Origin: JBFGCM01 sp041581135
GTDB lineage: Bacteria > Actinomycetota > Acidimicrobiia > Spongiisociales > UBA5794
Length of the DNA: 28,092 nt
Reading direction: 5' to 3'
Assembly (NCBI GenBank): GCA_041581135.1
Contig: JBFGCM010000048.1
Coordinates: forward strand, 1 to 28,092
The translations under genes and the position numbers were made by a program. Under the pieces are notes generated by a model. The model did no database searches. It saw only the letters and a program-made list of their open reading frames with translations, and was not told the origin of the DNA. Positions 7,949 to 14,938 of the stretch are shown here, in pieces (positions within the stretch are counted from its first letter, which is position 1; each line of letters opens with the position of its first letter).

Positions 7949-7966
7949 ATACGCTCCGCAGCGTAT
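7949..7966. promoter_or_regulatory. 18-bp palindrome upstream of trmL
   Basis: ATACGCT and AGCGTAT flank CCGC as a perfect 7-bp inverted repeat. It lies in the divergent space between the Tat-protein gene and trmL, ending 25 bp before the proposed trmL -10 box and so near its -35 region. It is a candidate operator for an unknown repressor. Confidence 0.35.
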
Positions 7967-7991
7967 CTGCCGACCGGTATCCGGGCGACCG

Positions 7992-7997
7992 TAAGCT
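7992..7997 (+). promoter_or_regulatory. -10 box of trmL, leaderless type
   Basis: TAAGCT ends 6 nt before the GTG start at 8004 with no ribosome site between. Confidence 0.4.
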
Positions 7998-8003
7998 GGC
8001 CGG

Positions 8004-8459
8004 GTGTTCGATGTCGTGCTCTATCGGCCGGAGATCCCGCCCAACACGGGCAATCTGATGCGACTCTGTGTCAATACGGGTAACCGGCTGCACCTCATCG
8101 AACCGCTCGGGTTTTCCCTGGACGAGCAGAAGGTGCGCCGCGCCGGTCTCGACTACCGCGAGCTGGCGGAGGTCTCCGTACACGCCTCGTTCCCGGCGTA
8201 CCTCGAGGCGGCGGCGCCCCCGAGGGTCTTCGCCTTCAGCCAGCATGCCGACGAGCTCTACACCGACGTGCGATTCGCACCTGAAGACGCGCTGCTCTTC
8301 GGACCGGAATCGGTGGGGCTGCCATTGGAGGTGATGTCGGCGCCGGCCGTGACGGCGCGCCTGCGGATACCCATCGCCCCTGGAGGCCGCAGCCTGAACC
8401 TGGCCAACGCCGCCGCGATCGCCGTCTACGAGGCGTGGCGCCAGAACGGGTTCGGCTAG
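8004..8459 (+). CDS. trmL: tRNA (cytidine(34)-2'-O)-methyltransferase TrmL, SPOUT family
   Basis: The 151-residue protein should methylate the ribose of the wobble base in tRNA-Leu using S-adenosylmethionine. The E. coli enzyme modifies both leucine isoacceptors. All three SpoU motifs are present: PPNTGNLMRLC near the N-terminus, LLFGPESVGLP at about residue 98, and a RIPI segment followed by SLNLANAAAIAVYEAWRQ, which forms the trefoil knot at the C-terminus. The length matches stand-alone TrmL (about 155 residues), without the extra RNA-binding domain of TrmH. The GTG at 8004 gives the expected N-terminus MFDVVLYRPEIPPNTGN and follows a -10 box by 6 nt. The deaminase gene begins 10 bp after its stop and seems to have its own promoter inside the end of this gene. 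Confidence 0.93.
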   Translation: MFDVVLYRPEIPPNTGNLMRLCVNTGNRLHLIEPLGFSLDEQKVRRAGLDYRELAEVSVHASFPAYLEAAAPPRVFAFSQHADELYTDVRFAPEDALLFGPESVGLPLEVMSAPAVTARLRIPIAPGGRSLNLANAAAIAVYEAWRQNGFG

Positions 8460-8462
8460 CGT
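8457..8462 (+). promoter_or_regulatory. -10 box of the deaminase gene, leaderless type
   Basis: TAGCGT ends 7 nt before the ATG at 8470 and overlaps the trmL stop codon. The same hexamer precedes the P450 gene on the other strand. Confidence 0.4.
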
Positions 8463-8469
8463 CGCCGGG

Positions 8470-8910
8470 ATGGATCCCTTCCTCGCCGCCGCCATCGCCG
8501 AGGCCCGTGCCGGGCTCGAGGCCGGCGGAGTGCCTATCGGTTCCGTGCTCGTGGTGGACGGAGAGATCGTGGGGCGTGGGCACAACCAGCGAGTCCAACG
8601 AGGCAGTGCGGTGCTGCATGCGGAGATGGACGCGTTGGAGAACGCGGGCCGGTTGCCGGCCGCGGCCTATCGCCGGTCGACCCTGTACACCACGTTGTCG
8701 CCGTGTGACATGTGCAGCGGCGCCGTGTTGCTCTACGGGATCCCAAAGGTCGTGATCGGTGAGCACCGCACTTTCATGGGCAACGAGGACTACTTGCGAT
8801 CTCGTGGTGTGGAGCTGGTGGTCGTTGACGACCCCGAATGCGTGTCGCTGATGACCGACTTCATCGCTGCGCGCCCCGACCTGTGGAACGAGGACATCGG
8901 GGAGGACTGA
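8470..8910 (+). CDS. Cytosine deaminase, yeast FCY1-like zinc enzyme
   Basis: The 146-residue protein belongs to the CDA/deaminase fold. Zinc ligands are H50, C79 and C82 and the proton shuttle is E52 (HAEM, then SPCDMC). The match to yeast cytosine deaminase from memory goes well beyond the core: GGVPIG, GRGHNQR, GSAVLHAEMDALENAGRL, TLYTTLSPCDMCSGA and YGIP. The C-terminal WNEDIGE corresponds to the yeast WFEDIGE segment, which closes the active site. F102, W139, D142 and I143 appear to match the yeast substrate-pocket residues F114, W152, D155 and I156. The likely reaction is cytosine to uracil plus ammonia in pyrimidine salvage. E. coli codA is an unrelated amidohydrolase. A guanine or tRNA-adenosine deaminase is less likely because of these pocket matches. 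It converges on the P450 gene with 3 bp between the stops. Confidence 0.85.
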   Translation: MDPFLAAAIAEARAGLEAGGVPIGSVLVVDGEIVGRGHNQRVQRGSAVLHAEMDALENAGRLPAAAYRRSTLYTTLSPCDMCSGAVLLYGIPKVVIGEHRTFMGNEDYLRSRGVELVVVDDPECVSLMTDFIAARPDLWNEDIGED

Positions 8911-8913
8911 GGC

Positions 8914-10095
8914 TCACTCGGCGACGACGAGTCGTTCCCAGCCCCGGAACACCAGTGAGCGATACCGCGCCGACGCGTCGAGCCGCAGCGTGGGGAAGCG
9001 GGTGGTGAGTGCCCGGAGAGCGCACTCCAGCTCCACTGCGGCGAGCGCGGCACCGAGGCAACGGTGGATGCCGGCGCCGAAGCTGAGGTGAGGCCGGTGT
9101 CGATCGAGCCGAAGTTCGTCGGCAGCGACGAACGCCACTGGATCACGGTTGGCGGCTCCGAGGAGCAGACCGACTCGATCCCCGGGCCGGAACCCGATGC
9201 CTGCCCACTCCACCTCGGCCAGCGCCCACCGCTCGAAGTAGTGCAGCGGAGGGTCGTACCGCAGCAGCTCGTCGACCGCGGCCGGGATCGACGCCGGGCT
9301 AGCGGCCAGGGAGGCATACAGGTCCGGTCGTGTTGCCAGGGCATGCACCGCGTTCCCGATGGCATGCACGGTCGCCTCGTGCCCGGCGTTCAGCAGCAGG
9401 ATCACCGTGGCGATGATCTCGGCGTCGGTGAGTCGGACACCGTCCACCTCGGCCCTCACCAGCGCCGAGATGAGATCGTCACCCCGGCCCCGATCCACCA
9501 GCAGCGACGTGACGTACGCCACGAACTCGATCGTGGCGGCCTCGGCGGCTTCGCCGGCTTGGGCGGTGGCAGTCGGGTCGAACAGCGCCACGATGCGGTG
9601 TGACCATTCGATGATGCGTGGTTCGTCCGACTTCGGTATGGCGAGCAGCGCCGAGATGGCGGCGAGGGGCACGGCCGGTGCAACCGTGCTCATCACATCG
9701 ACCGAGCCCGTGCCCCGGAGGGAGTCGGCGGCCGCGTCGGCGAGCGCTGGTCGCAGCGTGGCGACGCGCCGGCGACTGAAGGCGGTCGCCACCAGCGACC
9801 GGATGCGGGTGTGCGCCGGTGGTTCCAACTCCATGAACGACGAGCGGATGTAGCGCGTCCAGGTCGGATACGCCGTGGGGTAGATCCGCGTGTCGAGCCG
9901 ATCCGGCTCCACCACGCCCCGAGGGTCCCTGCCAAAGCGGCGGTCGCGCAGGATCCCGTCGACGTCGCCATAGGTGGAGAACACGGTGACGCCCCAGGGT
10001 TCGTGCCAGACCGGCCCGGCGGCTCGTAGTTCGGCGTAGGCGGGATAGGGGTCGGCGAGGTCGGCCAGTCCGTCGAGCAGCGTGGGGCCGGTCAC
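8914..10095 (-). CDS. Cytochrome P450
   Basis: The 393-residue soluble P450 has the bacterial class I length. The heme-binding loop is FGAGIHRCLG with thiolate ligand C346. The ExxR motif is ELLR within AAVDELLRYDPPLHYF. The I-helix oxygen-activation motif reads AGHEAT, with alanine where most P450s have threonine directly after the acidic residue and threonine one place later. It would need a ferredoxin and reductase, and none is encoded in the window. The substrate is unknown. The GTG at 10095 gives MTGPTLLDGLADLADPYPAY, a normal P450 start, and a TAGCGT box lies 6 nt upstream. Neighbours give no pathway clue. It is likely transcribed on its own, though the CNNM gene ends only 9 bp upstream of it on the same strand. 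Confidence 0.93.
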   Translation of the reverse strand: MTGPTLLDGLADLADPYPAYAELRAAGPVWHEPWGVTVFSTYGDVDGILRDRRFGRDPRGVVEPDRLDTRIYPTAYPTWTRYIRSSFMELEPPAHTRIRSLVATAFSRRRVATLRPALADAAADSLRGTGSVDVMSTVAPAVPLAAISALLAIPKSDEPRIIEWSHRIVALFDPTATAQAGEAAEAATIEFVAYVTSLLVDRGRGDDLISALVRAEVDGVRLTDAEIIATVILLLNAGHEATVHAIGNAVHALATRPDLYASLAASPASIPAAVDELLRYDPPLHYFERWALAEVEWAGIGFRPGDRVGLLLGAANRDPVAFVAADELRLDRHRPHLSFGAGIHRCLGAALAAVELECALRALTTRFPTLRLDASARYRSLVFRGWERLVVAE

Positions 10096-10101
10096 AGGGC
10101 G

Positions 10102-10107
10102 ACGCTA
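10102..10107 (-). promoter_or_regulatory. -10 box of the P450 gene, leaderless type
   Basis: On the minus strand TAGCGT ends 6 nt before the GTG at 10095 with no ribosome site between. It overlaps the stop codon of the CNNM gene. Confidence 0.4.
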
Positions 10108-11358
10108 GCGGGAGGGTTGCTTCTCGTCGGGAAGTACCGCCAGGCGCCGCAGGCGACGGCCGTGCGCCGTCAACACCCGGAGACGATGGGTGCCGACGGT
10201 CACCTCTTCACCCACGTCGAGCACTCGCCCGGCCAGTCCCAGCACCAGTCCGGCGGCGGTCGTCCAGTCTCCCTCGGGAAGCTCTGTTTCGAGGAGCTCG
10301 GCGAGGTCGTCGACGGGCAAGGCGGCATCGATCGACCAGCCCCCGTCGTACTCGGCGATTGCCGGGGGTTGGGCGTCGGCGGTCATGGAACCCAGCAACT
10401 CTTCGGCGATGTCTTCGATGGTGACCAGCCCTGCGGTGCCACCGTATTCGTCGACGACGATGGCCAGATGGGTCCCACTCGTCTGCATCTCCTCGAGGAG
10501 GGCGAATACCTGTTTCGATTCCGGGACGATCAGTGGGTCGGAGGCGACGTTCATCACCGAGAGCACGGAGCGTTGTGGCGCCGGCACCCGAACCAGGTCA
10601 CGCAGCTGGACCACGCCGGTGACGTTCTCCAGCGATCCGTCGTAGATGGGCAGCCGGCGGTGACCGGCGTCGAGTGCCGTGATCAGGGCGTCCTCGACGG
10701 TGGCGCTGTCGTCGACTCCGACGATGTCGGTCCGGGGCACCATGACGTCGGCGGCGTCGCGATCGCCGAAACGGAATCCACGCTCGATGAGCGACAGGTC
10801 ACGGTCGGTGATCTCGCCTTCCCGGGCGGCGCGGGAGGCGAGCAGGCGCAGCTCGTCCTCGGTGACGGTCGGTGCTGTCGCGATCCCCTTCCCCGGCATC
10901 TGCACGTCGGCGATCCACACCAATGCGGCGACCAGCGGACGGAGCAGGGAGGTCAACCAGGAGAGCGGTGTGGCCAGGGCGGTCCCCACCCGGTCGGGGT
11001 GGCGGACGGCGAAGGTCTTGGGGATGGCCTCGCCGTAGACGAAGAGCAGCAGCGTGAGGACGACGGAGCCGACCGTGACCCACGCCGTGCCGAACCACCG
11101 TTGGGTGAGGAGTCCGGCCACGGTGGCGGCGGTGATCTGGGAGAGAAGGGCCGCGAGCAGCACTGCGTTCAGCACTCGGGGCAGGTTTTCGAGGAGCCGG
11201 GCGAGGCGCCGCGACCGGCGGGTTCCGGCGTGCAGGGAGGCAACCCGCACGGGCGGGATGCGCAGCAGGGCGGCTTCGGCCGCTGCCAGGAACATGGCGG
11301 CGACGAATGCCACCCCCAAGATCACCAACAGCGGCGCGTCTCGGGGCATCCTCCCCAT
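10105..11358 (-). CDS. CNNM/CorC-HlyC-type membrane protein with CBS pair
   Basis: The 417-residue protein has the three-part layout of the HlyC/CorC (CNNM) family. An N-terminal DUF21/CNNM transmembrane domain has hydrophobic stretches at about 8-29, 60-85, 90-112 and 125-150 and includes GEAIPKTFA. Two CBS domains follow at about 205-330 (VMVPRTDIVGVDD and AIVVDEYGGTAGLVTIEDI). A C-terminal CorC_HlyC domain covers about 340-410. Family members are linked to magnesium or cobalt efflux and homeostasis, with adenine nucleotide binding by the CBS pair; the old name hemolysin is misleading. The first ATG at 11358 was used. A second ATG three codons on is possible, and neither has good ribosome-site spacing. 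The DEYGGTAG motif is the family signature. Confidence 0.92.
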   Translation of the reverse strand: MGRMPRDAPLLVILGVAFVAAMFLAAAEAALLRIPPVRVASLHAGTRRSRRLARLLENLPRVLNAVLLAALLSQITAATVAGLLTQRWFGTAWVTVGSVVLTLLLFVYGEAIPKTFAVRHPDRVGTALATPLSWLTSLLRPLVAALVWIADVQMPGKGIATAPTVTEDELRLLASRAAREGEITDRDLSLIERGFRFGDRDAADVMVPRTDIVGVDDSATVEDALITALDAGHRRLPIYDGSLENVTGVVQLRDLVRVPAPQRSVLSVMNVASDPLIVPESKQVFALLEEMQTSGTHLAIVVDEYGGTAGLVTIEDIAEELLGSMTADAQPPAIAEYDGGWSIDAALPVDDLAELLETELPEGDWTTAAGLVLGLAGRVLDVGEEVTVGTHRLRVLTAHGRRLRRLAVLPDEKQPSR

Positions 11359-11446
11359 CAGTGAACCATGGCGCGGTGTAGCTGCGAAAGGGGTCGAGCG
11401 GCCCTAGCGGGCGTCCGGCTCACGCCGGCGAGCCCGAAGCACGTAG

Positions 11447-11569
11447 TCGGCCCTTGAAGGTCGACCAGTCGAAGCGACTCTCCGAGGCTGGCTGGGCATC
11501 ACCGAGCTCGTGGCCGGTGTCAAGACCGTGCCGGAGGTCTTGGCGGACATCGATGCCTCCTGGCCGTGA
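11447..11569 (+). pseudogene. Possible 3' remnant of an ABC solute-binding protein gene
   Basis: Between the CNNM gene and the aminotransferase (11359-11611) no intact gene was found. One plus-strand frame of 40 codons ends in ELVAGVKTVPEVLADIDASWP. This looks like the C-terminal helix of sugar-type extracellular solute-binding proteins, where a G-x-K-(S/T)-(V/P)-x-E-A/V-L-A-D pattern before the stop is common. An in-frame TAG at 11444 closes the frame upstream, and nothing homologous precedes it. It is probably a decayed gene end left by deletion. A chance resemblance in 40 codons cannot be excluded. An imperfect hairpin at about 11409-11435 lies downstream of the minus-strand aminotransferase and might act as its terminator. 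Confidence 0.3.
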
Positions 11570-11611
11570 TGCGTTGAGACCGACGACGGGCCGGCTCGGG
11601 CGACGCCTTCC

Positions 11612-12997
11612 TCAGTGGCCGATGTAGGGCGAAGGCGCAACGACACGCTGTGCCGCCACGATGGCGGCGCGCAGCGTCGTCACGATCTCGTCGATCTCGT
11701 CCTCGGTGATGACGAGCGCCGGGGACATGACGTTGAGGTTGCCGATGGGGCGGACGATCAACCCGATGCGTTGCGCCTCGGCGGCCACCAGCTTCCCGAT
11801 GTCGATGTCGTTCGGGAACGGGGTCCGGGAAGCCTTGTCGGCGACGAACTCCACGCAGGCCATGAGGTGAGAGCCGCGAACGTCGCCGACGATCGCAAGG
11901 TCGCGCAGCGTCCGGAGCTGCTCGATGAACCGGGGTCCGATCCGGCGCACGTGGTCGAGGAGACCGTCACGCTCGATGATGTCGATGTTCTGCAACGCAG
12001 CTGCGCATGACACGGGGTGCCCGCTGTAGGTGTAGCCGACTCCGAAGAAGCGGTGGTGCCCGCGTTCGCTGATGACGTCGTGGATCCGGTCCGAGTACAG
12101 CACCGCGCCCAGCGGCAGGTAACCCGATGTGAGCCCCTTGGCCGTGGTGATGATGTCGGGTGTGATGCCGTACGTCGTCTCGGAGCAGAACCACTCGCCG
12201 ACGCGGCCGAAGGCGGTCACCACCTCGTCGGAGACATACAGGATGTCGTGTTCACGGCAGCGCTCCCAGATCCGCTGCAGGTAGTTCGCCGGTGGAGGCA
12301 CCACACCGCCTGAGCCCATGATCGGCTCGGCGAAGAACGCCGCCACGTTCTGTGCTCCGAGCTCGGCGACCTTGGCGTCGAACTCGGCCACGAGGCGGTC
12401 GGCGAACTGCTCCTCGGTGAGGCCCCGGCCGTGCCGATAGTGGTTGGGCGAGGAGAGGTGGTGGATGATGTCGTCGATGTAGTGGAACTCCGGCGTGTGG
12501 TCGCTCTGCTTGCCGCCGATGGACACCGCGGCATAGGTGGAACCGTGATAGGCGTCCTCCCGGCTCAGCACGTGCACTTTCTCGGGTCGGCCACGGCATC
12601 GTTGGTAGAACTGCACGAGCCGGAAGGCGGCGTCGATGGCCGTCGATCCGCCGGTGGTGAAGAACACGTGATCCAGGTCGGCCGGTGCCAATCCGGCGAG
12701 GCGTGCCGCCAGCTCGGCGGCGGGCACGCCGGCCATGTCGGTGAACGGGTTCGTGTAGGACATGCGGCGCACCTGGGCGGCGATCGCCTCGGCCATCTCC
12801 TCTCGGCCGGTGCCGATGTTGGTGCACCACATGCCGCCGATCGCATCGAGGTACTCGTTGCCGTCGGTGTCGGTGAGTCGTGTGCCGGCCGCCGACTCGA
12901 CGGTGAGGAGATCGTCGGGGGCGGCGTCGAAGGCGTGGTACGGCTGCAACAGGTGACGGTTCGCCTTGGCCGTGACGGCGCGGGTGCGGTCGGTCAC
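11612..12997 (-). CDS. Class III aminotransferase, putrescine/diamine:pyruvate type
   Basis: The 461-residue PLP enzyme of fold type I has the expected family length. The PLP lysine is K287 in TTAKGLTSGYLPLG. The cofactor aspartate lies in ILYVSDEVVTAFGR. GGMWCTNIGTGREEM and GYTYSGHPVSCAAALQNI resemble the Pseudomonas SpuC putrescine:pyruvate aminotransferase and omega-amino acid:pyruvate enzymes. The likely reaction moves a terminal amino group of a diamine or omega-amino acid to pyruvate. The GTG start at 12997 overlaps the stop of the upstream Lrp gene by 4 bp (GTGA), so the two are co-expressed and translation is probably coupled. The setting beside gabT, ureohydrolase and pot genes favours a polyamine-related substrate. 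The exact amine is not determined. Confidence 0.9.
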   Translation of the reverse strand: MTDRTRAVTAKANRHLLQPYHAFDAAPDDLLTVESAAGTRLTDTDGNEYLDAIGGMWCTNIGTGREEMAEAIAAQVRRMSYTNPFTDMAGVPAAELAARLAGLAPADLDHVFFTTGGSTAIDAAFRLVQFYQRCRGRPEKVHVLSREDAYHGSTYAAVSIGGKQSDHTPEFHYIDDIIHHLSSPNHYRHGRGLTEEQFADRLVAEFDAKVAELGAQNVAAFFAEPIMGSGGVVPPPANYLQRIWERCREHDILYVSDEVVTAFGRVGEWFCSETTYGITPDIITTAKGLTSGYLPLGAVLYSDRIHDVISERGHHRFFGVGYTYSGHPVSCAAALQNIDIIERDGLLDHVRRIGPRFIEQLRTLRDLAIVGDVRGSHLMACVEFVADKASRTPFPNDIDIGKLVAAEAQRIGLIVRPIGNLNVMSPALVITEDEIDEIVTTLRAAIVAAQRVVAPSPYIGH

Positions 12998-13449
12998 CGT
13001 GTGCCCCAGTCATAGGTCTGCTTGACCAGTCGCATGTAGGTGAACAGCTCGGTAGCGACGACGCAGTCGATGGAACGGAGGCGATTCATCACGGTGAGCA
13101 GGTGGTCGGTGTCCTCGCAGACGATCTCGATCATGATGTCGAACCGGCCCGCGGTGATGACCACGTAGTCCGCCTCGTCGATGGCGGCGATCTGCTTGGC
13201 GGCGTCGTCGAGGTCGCCGTGCACGCGGATTCCCACCCACGCCTGGGAGTCGAAGCCGAGCGTCGTGGGATCGGTGACCGCGACGATCTGCATCACGCCT
13301 TGCTCGGTCAGGGCCAGCACCCTCTGCCGCACCGCTGCCGGTGAGAGCCCCACCAGTGGTCCCAGCTTGGAGTACGGCATGCGTCCATCGAACTGGAGGT
13401 GGTCGATGATCGACTTGTCGGTGTCGTCGAGTTGGATCGGTTCTGCCAG
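12994..13449 (-). CDS. Lrp/AsnC-family transcriptional regulator
   Basis: The 151-residue protein has an AsnC-type N-terminal winged helix (LDDTDKSIIDHLQFDGR, then LGPLVGLSPAAVRQRV) and a C-terminal RAM/ligand-binding domain (about 70-145) ending in FTYMRLVKQTYDWGTR. Starting at the first ordinary start codon, ATG 13380, would remove the first DNA-binding helix. In-frame codons upstream, back to the TAA at 13479, include no ATG, GTG or TTG. CTG at 13449 is preceded by GGAGG 4 nt away, so I take it as the start with moderate confidence. The gene overlaps the downstream aminotransferase by 4 bp and is divergent from gabT. It is therefore the likely local switch for polyamine or amino-acid breakdown. 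Lrp proteins usually sense a small amino-acid-like ligand. Confidence 0.85.
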   Translation of the reverse strand: MAEPIQLDDTDKSIIDHLQFDGRMPYSKLGPLVGLSPAAVRQRVLALTEQGVMQIVAVTDPTTLGFDSQAWVGIRVHGDLDDAAKQIAAIDEADYVVITAGRFDIMIEIVCEDTDHLLTVMNRLRSIDCVVATELFTYMRLVKQTYDWGTR

Positions 13450-13473
13450 TCGCCCTCCCCGGTCGTCTCGGCG

Positions 13474-13479
13474 ACGTTA
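13474..13479 (-). promoter_or_regulatory. -10 box of the lrp-aminotransferase operon
   Basis: TAACGT on the minus strand would start transcription near 13467, leaving room for GGAGG before the CTG at 13449. It overlaps the in-frame TAA stop that bounds the lrp frame. Confidence 0.35.
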
Positions 13480-13516
13480 CCAGGCAGTTGGCATCGAATC
13501 AGCGGTGAAAGCGGTT

Positions 13517-13538
13517 CTCAACGATCGGATCGCTTGAG
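13517..13538. promoter_or_regulatory. Dyad in the lrp/gabT divergent promoter region
   Basis: CTCAA and TTGAG arms enclose a second, slightly off-centre inverted repeat, CGATC-G-GATCG. It lies 33-54 bp before the gabT ATG and covers a TTGAGC that could be the gabT -35 box. It is a candidate operator for the divergently encoded Lrp protein, by position and symmetry only. Confidence 0.3.
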
Positions 13539-13570
13539 CCGGGCCGGAGCGAGCATGCAATACTACGGCG

Positions 13571-14938
13571 ATGCGCACAACACGACCCGCTTCGATCGAG
13601 TTGGTGACCGAGATCCCCGGGCCGAAGAGCCGGGCGATCGTTGCCCGGCGGGAAGCGGCCATGCCGTCAGGCGCTTCCAAGCTCACCGGCCTGGCGGTGG
13701 CGTCGGCCTCGGGAGCCGTGGTCACCGACGTCGACGGCAACCGATTGCTGGACTTCGCCGGAGGTATCGGCGTGCTCGCCGCCGGGCACTGTCCGCCGCC
13801 TGTGGTGAGCGCCATCAAAGAGCAAGCCGACGATCTGATCCACATGTGCGCCATCGTGGCGTCCTACGAAGAGATGGTGACCCTGGCCGAGCTGCTCAAC
13901 GAGGTGACGCCCGGGGATTTCGACAAGCGCACGGTGCTCATGAACAGCGGTGCAGAAGCCGTGGAGACGGCGGTGAACATCGCCCGCGCCGCCACCGGAC
14001 GCCCCGGCATCGTGGTGTTCGACGGCGCCTATCACGGCCGCACCAACCTCACGCTGTCCATGACGTCCAAGTACGCCCTGTTCAAGAAGGGGTTTGCTCC
14101 GTTCGCTCCGGAGATCTACCGGTTCGACTTCCCCAACCTCTATCGGCGCCCGCCGCAAATGAGCGCGGAGGAGTTCGTGGACTACTCGATCGCCCGCCTC
14201 GAGGACTCCTTCATCGCCCGGGTCGACCCGGCAAGCGTGGCGGCCGTCGTCATCGAGCCGGTTCAGGGCGAGGCGGGTTTCCATCCCGTGCCGGCACCGT
14301 TCATGCGCCGCCTCCGCGAGCTGTGTGACGAGCACGGCATGGTGCTGATCGCCGATGAGGTGCAGTCGGGGTTCGCCCGCACCGGCACCCTCTTCGCCAT
14401 CGAGCAGCTGGGAGTGGTTCCCGATCTCATCACGATGGCGAAGTCGCTGGGCGCCGGTATGCCGATCTCGGCCGTCACCGGCCGGGCGGAGCTGATGGAC
14501 GCGCCGCACCCCGGGGGTCTCGGCGGCACGTATTCGGGCAACCCCTTGGCGTGCGTAGCGGCGATCGAAACCGTCGAGATGCTCGGTGCCCCCGCCTTCC
14601 TTGCCCGGGCCAAGGAGCTGGGGGAGCGCATGCGGGAGCGCCTGGAGGCGATCCAAGCCGACCATCCCGAGCTCATCGGCGACGTGCGCGGCCTCGGCTC
14701 GATGTTGGTGATGGAGATCGTCACCGACGCCGCCTCCAAGACACCGGACATGGCGGCCACCACCGAGATCTGCGCTGCAACCCTGAGCCGTGGTCTCATC
14801 ACCATCCGGGCCGGGCTCTACTCCAACTGCGTTCGTTTCCTGCCGCCACTCGTCATCACGGACGACCAGCTCGACGAGGCGATGGACGTGGTGGCAGACG
14901 CCGTCGCCGAGGTGGCGGCGTCACGCGAGGAGGCGTGA
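13571..14938 (+). CDS. gabT: Class III aminotransferase, GABA aminotransferase-like (GabT)
   Basis: The 455-residue PLP enzyme should convert 4-aminobutyrate plus 2-oxoglutarate to succinate semialdehyde plus glutamate. The PLP lysine is K291 in ITMAKSLGAGMP, and the ring-nitrogen aspartate is D262 in LIADEVQSGFARTG. VLMNSGAEAVETAVNIAR, GAYHGRTNLTLSMT and EPVQGEAGFHP are the conserved blocks of GabT/PuuE and close relatives. It is the first gene of an overlapped run: its TGA shares one base with the start of the C45 gene. The ATG at 13571 has no ribosome site. A weak -10 (AATACT) ends 6 nt upstream, so it may be leaderless. In the Puu pathway PuuE does this last step, which fits the ureohydrolase and amine oxidase in the same operon. 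Other omega-amino acids cannot be excluded. Confidence 0.88.
   Translation: MRTTRPASIELVTEIPGPKSRAIVARREAAMPSGASKLTGLAVASASGAVVTDVDGNRLLDFAGGIGVLAAGHCPPPVVSAIKEQADDLIHMCAIVASYEEMVTLAELLNEVTPGDFDKRTVLMNSGAEAVETAVNIARAATGRPGIVVFDGAYHGRTNLTLSMTSKYALFKKGFAPFAPEIYRFDFPNLYRRPPQMSAEEFVDYSIARLEDSFIARVDPASVAAVVIEPVQGEAGFHPVPAPFMRRLRELCDEHGMVLIADEVQSGFARTGTLFAIEQLGVVPDLITMAKSLGAGMPISAVTGRAELMDAPHPGGLGGTYSGNPLACVAAIETVEMLGAPAFLARAKELGERMRERLEAIQADHPELIGDVRGLGSMLVMEIVTDAASKTPDMAATTEICAATLSRGLITIRAGLYSNCVRFLPPLVITDDQLDEAMDVVADAVAEVAASREEA

Noticed and set aside
10117..11364. A 415-codon plus-strand frame opposite the CNNM gene
   Set aside because: The minus strand has the complete CNNM-CBS-CorC layout. 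The plus frame is rich in Gly, Asp, Gln and His in the manner of antisense GC-rich DNA.
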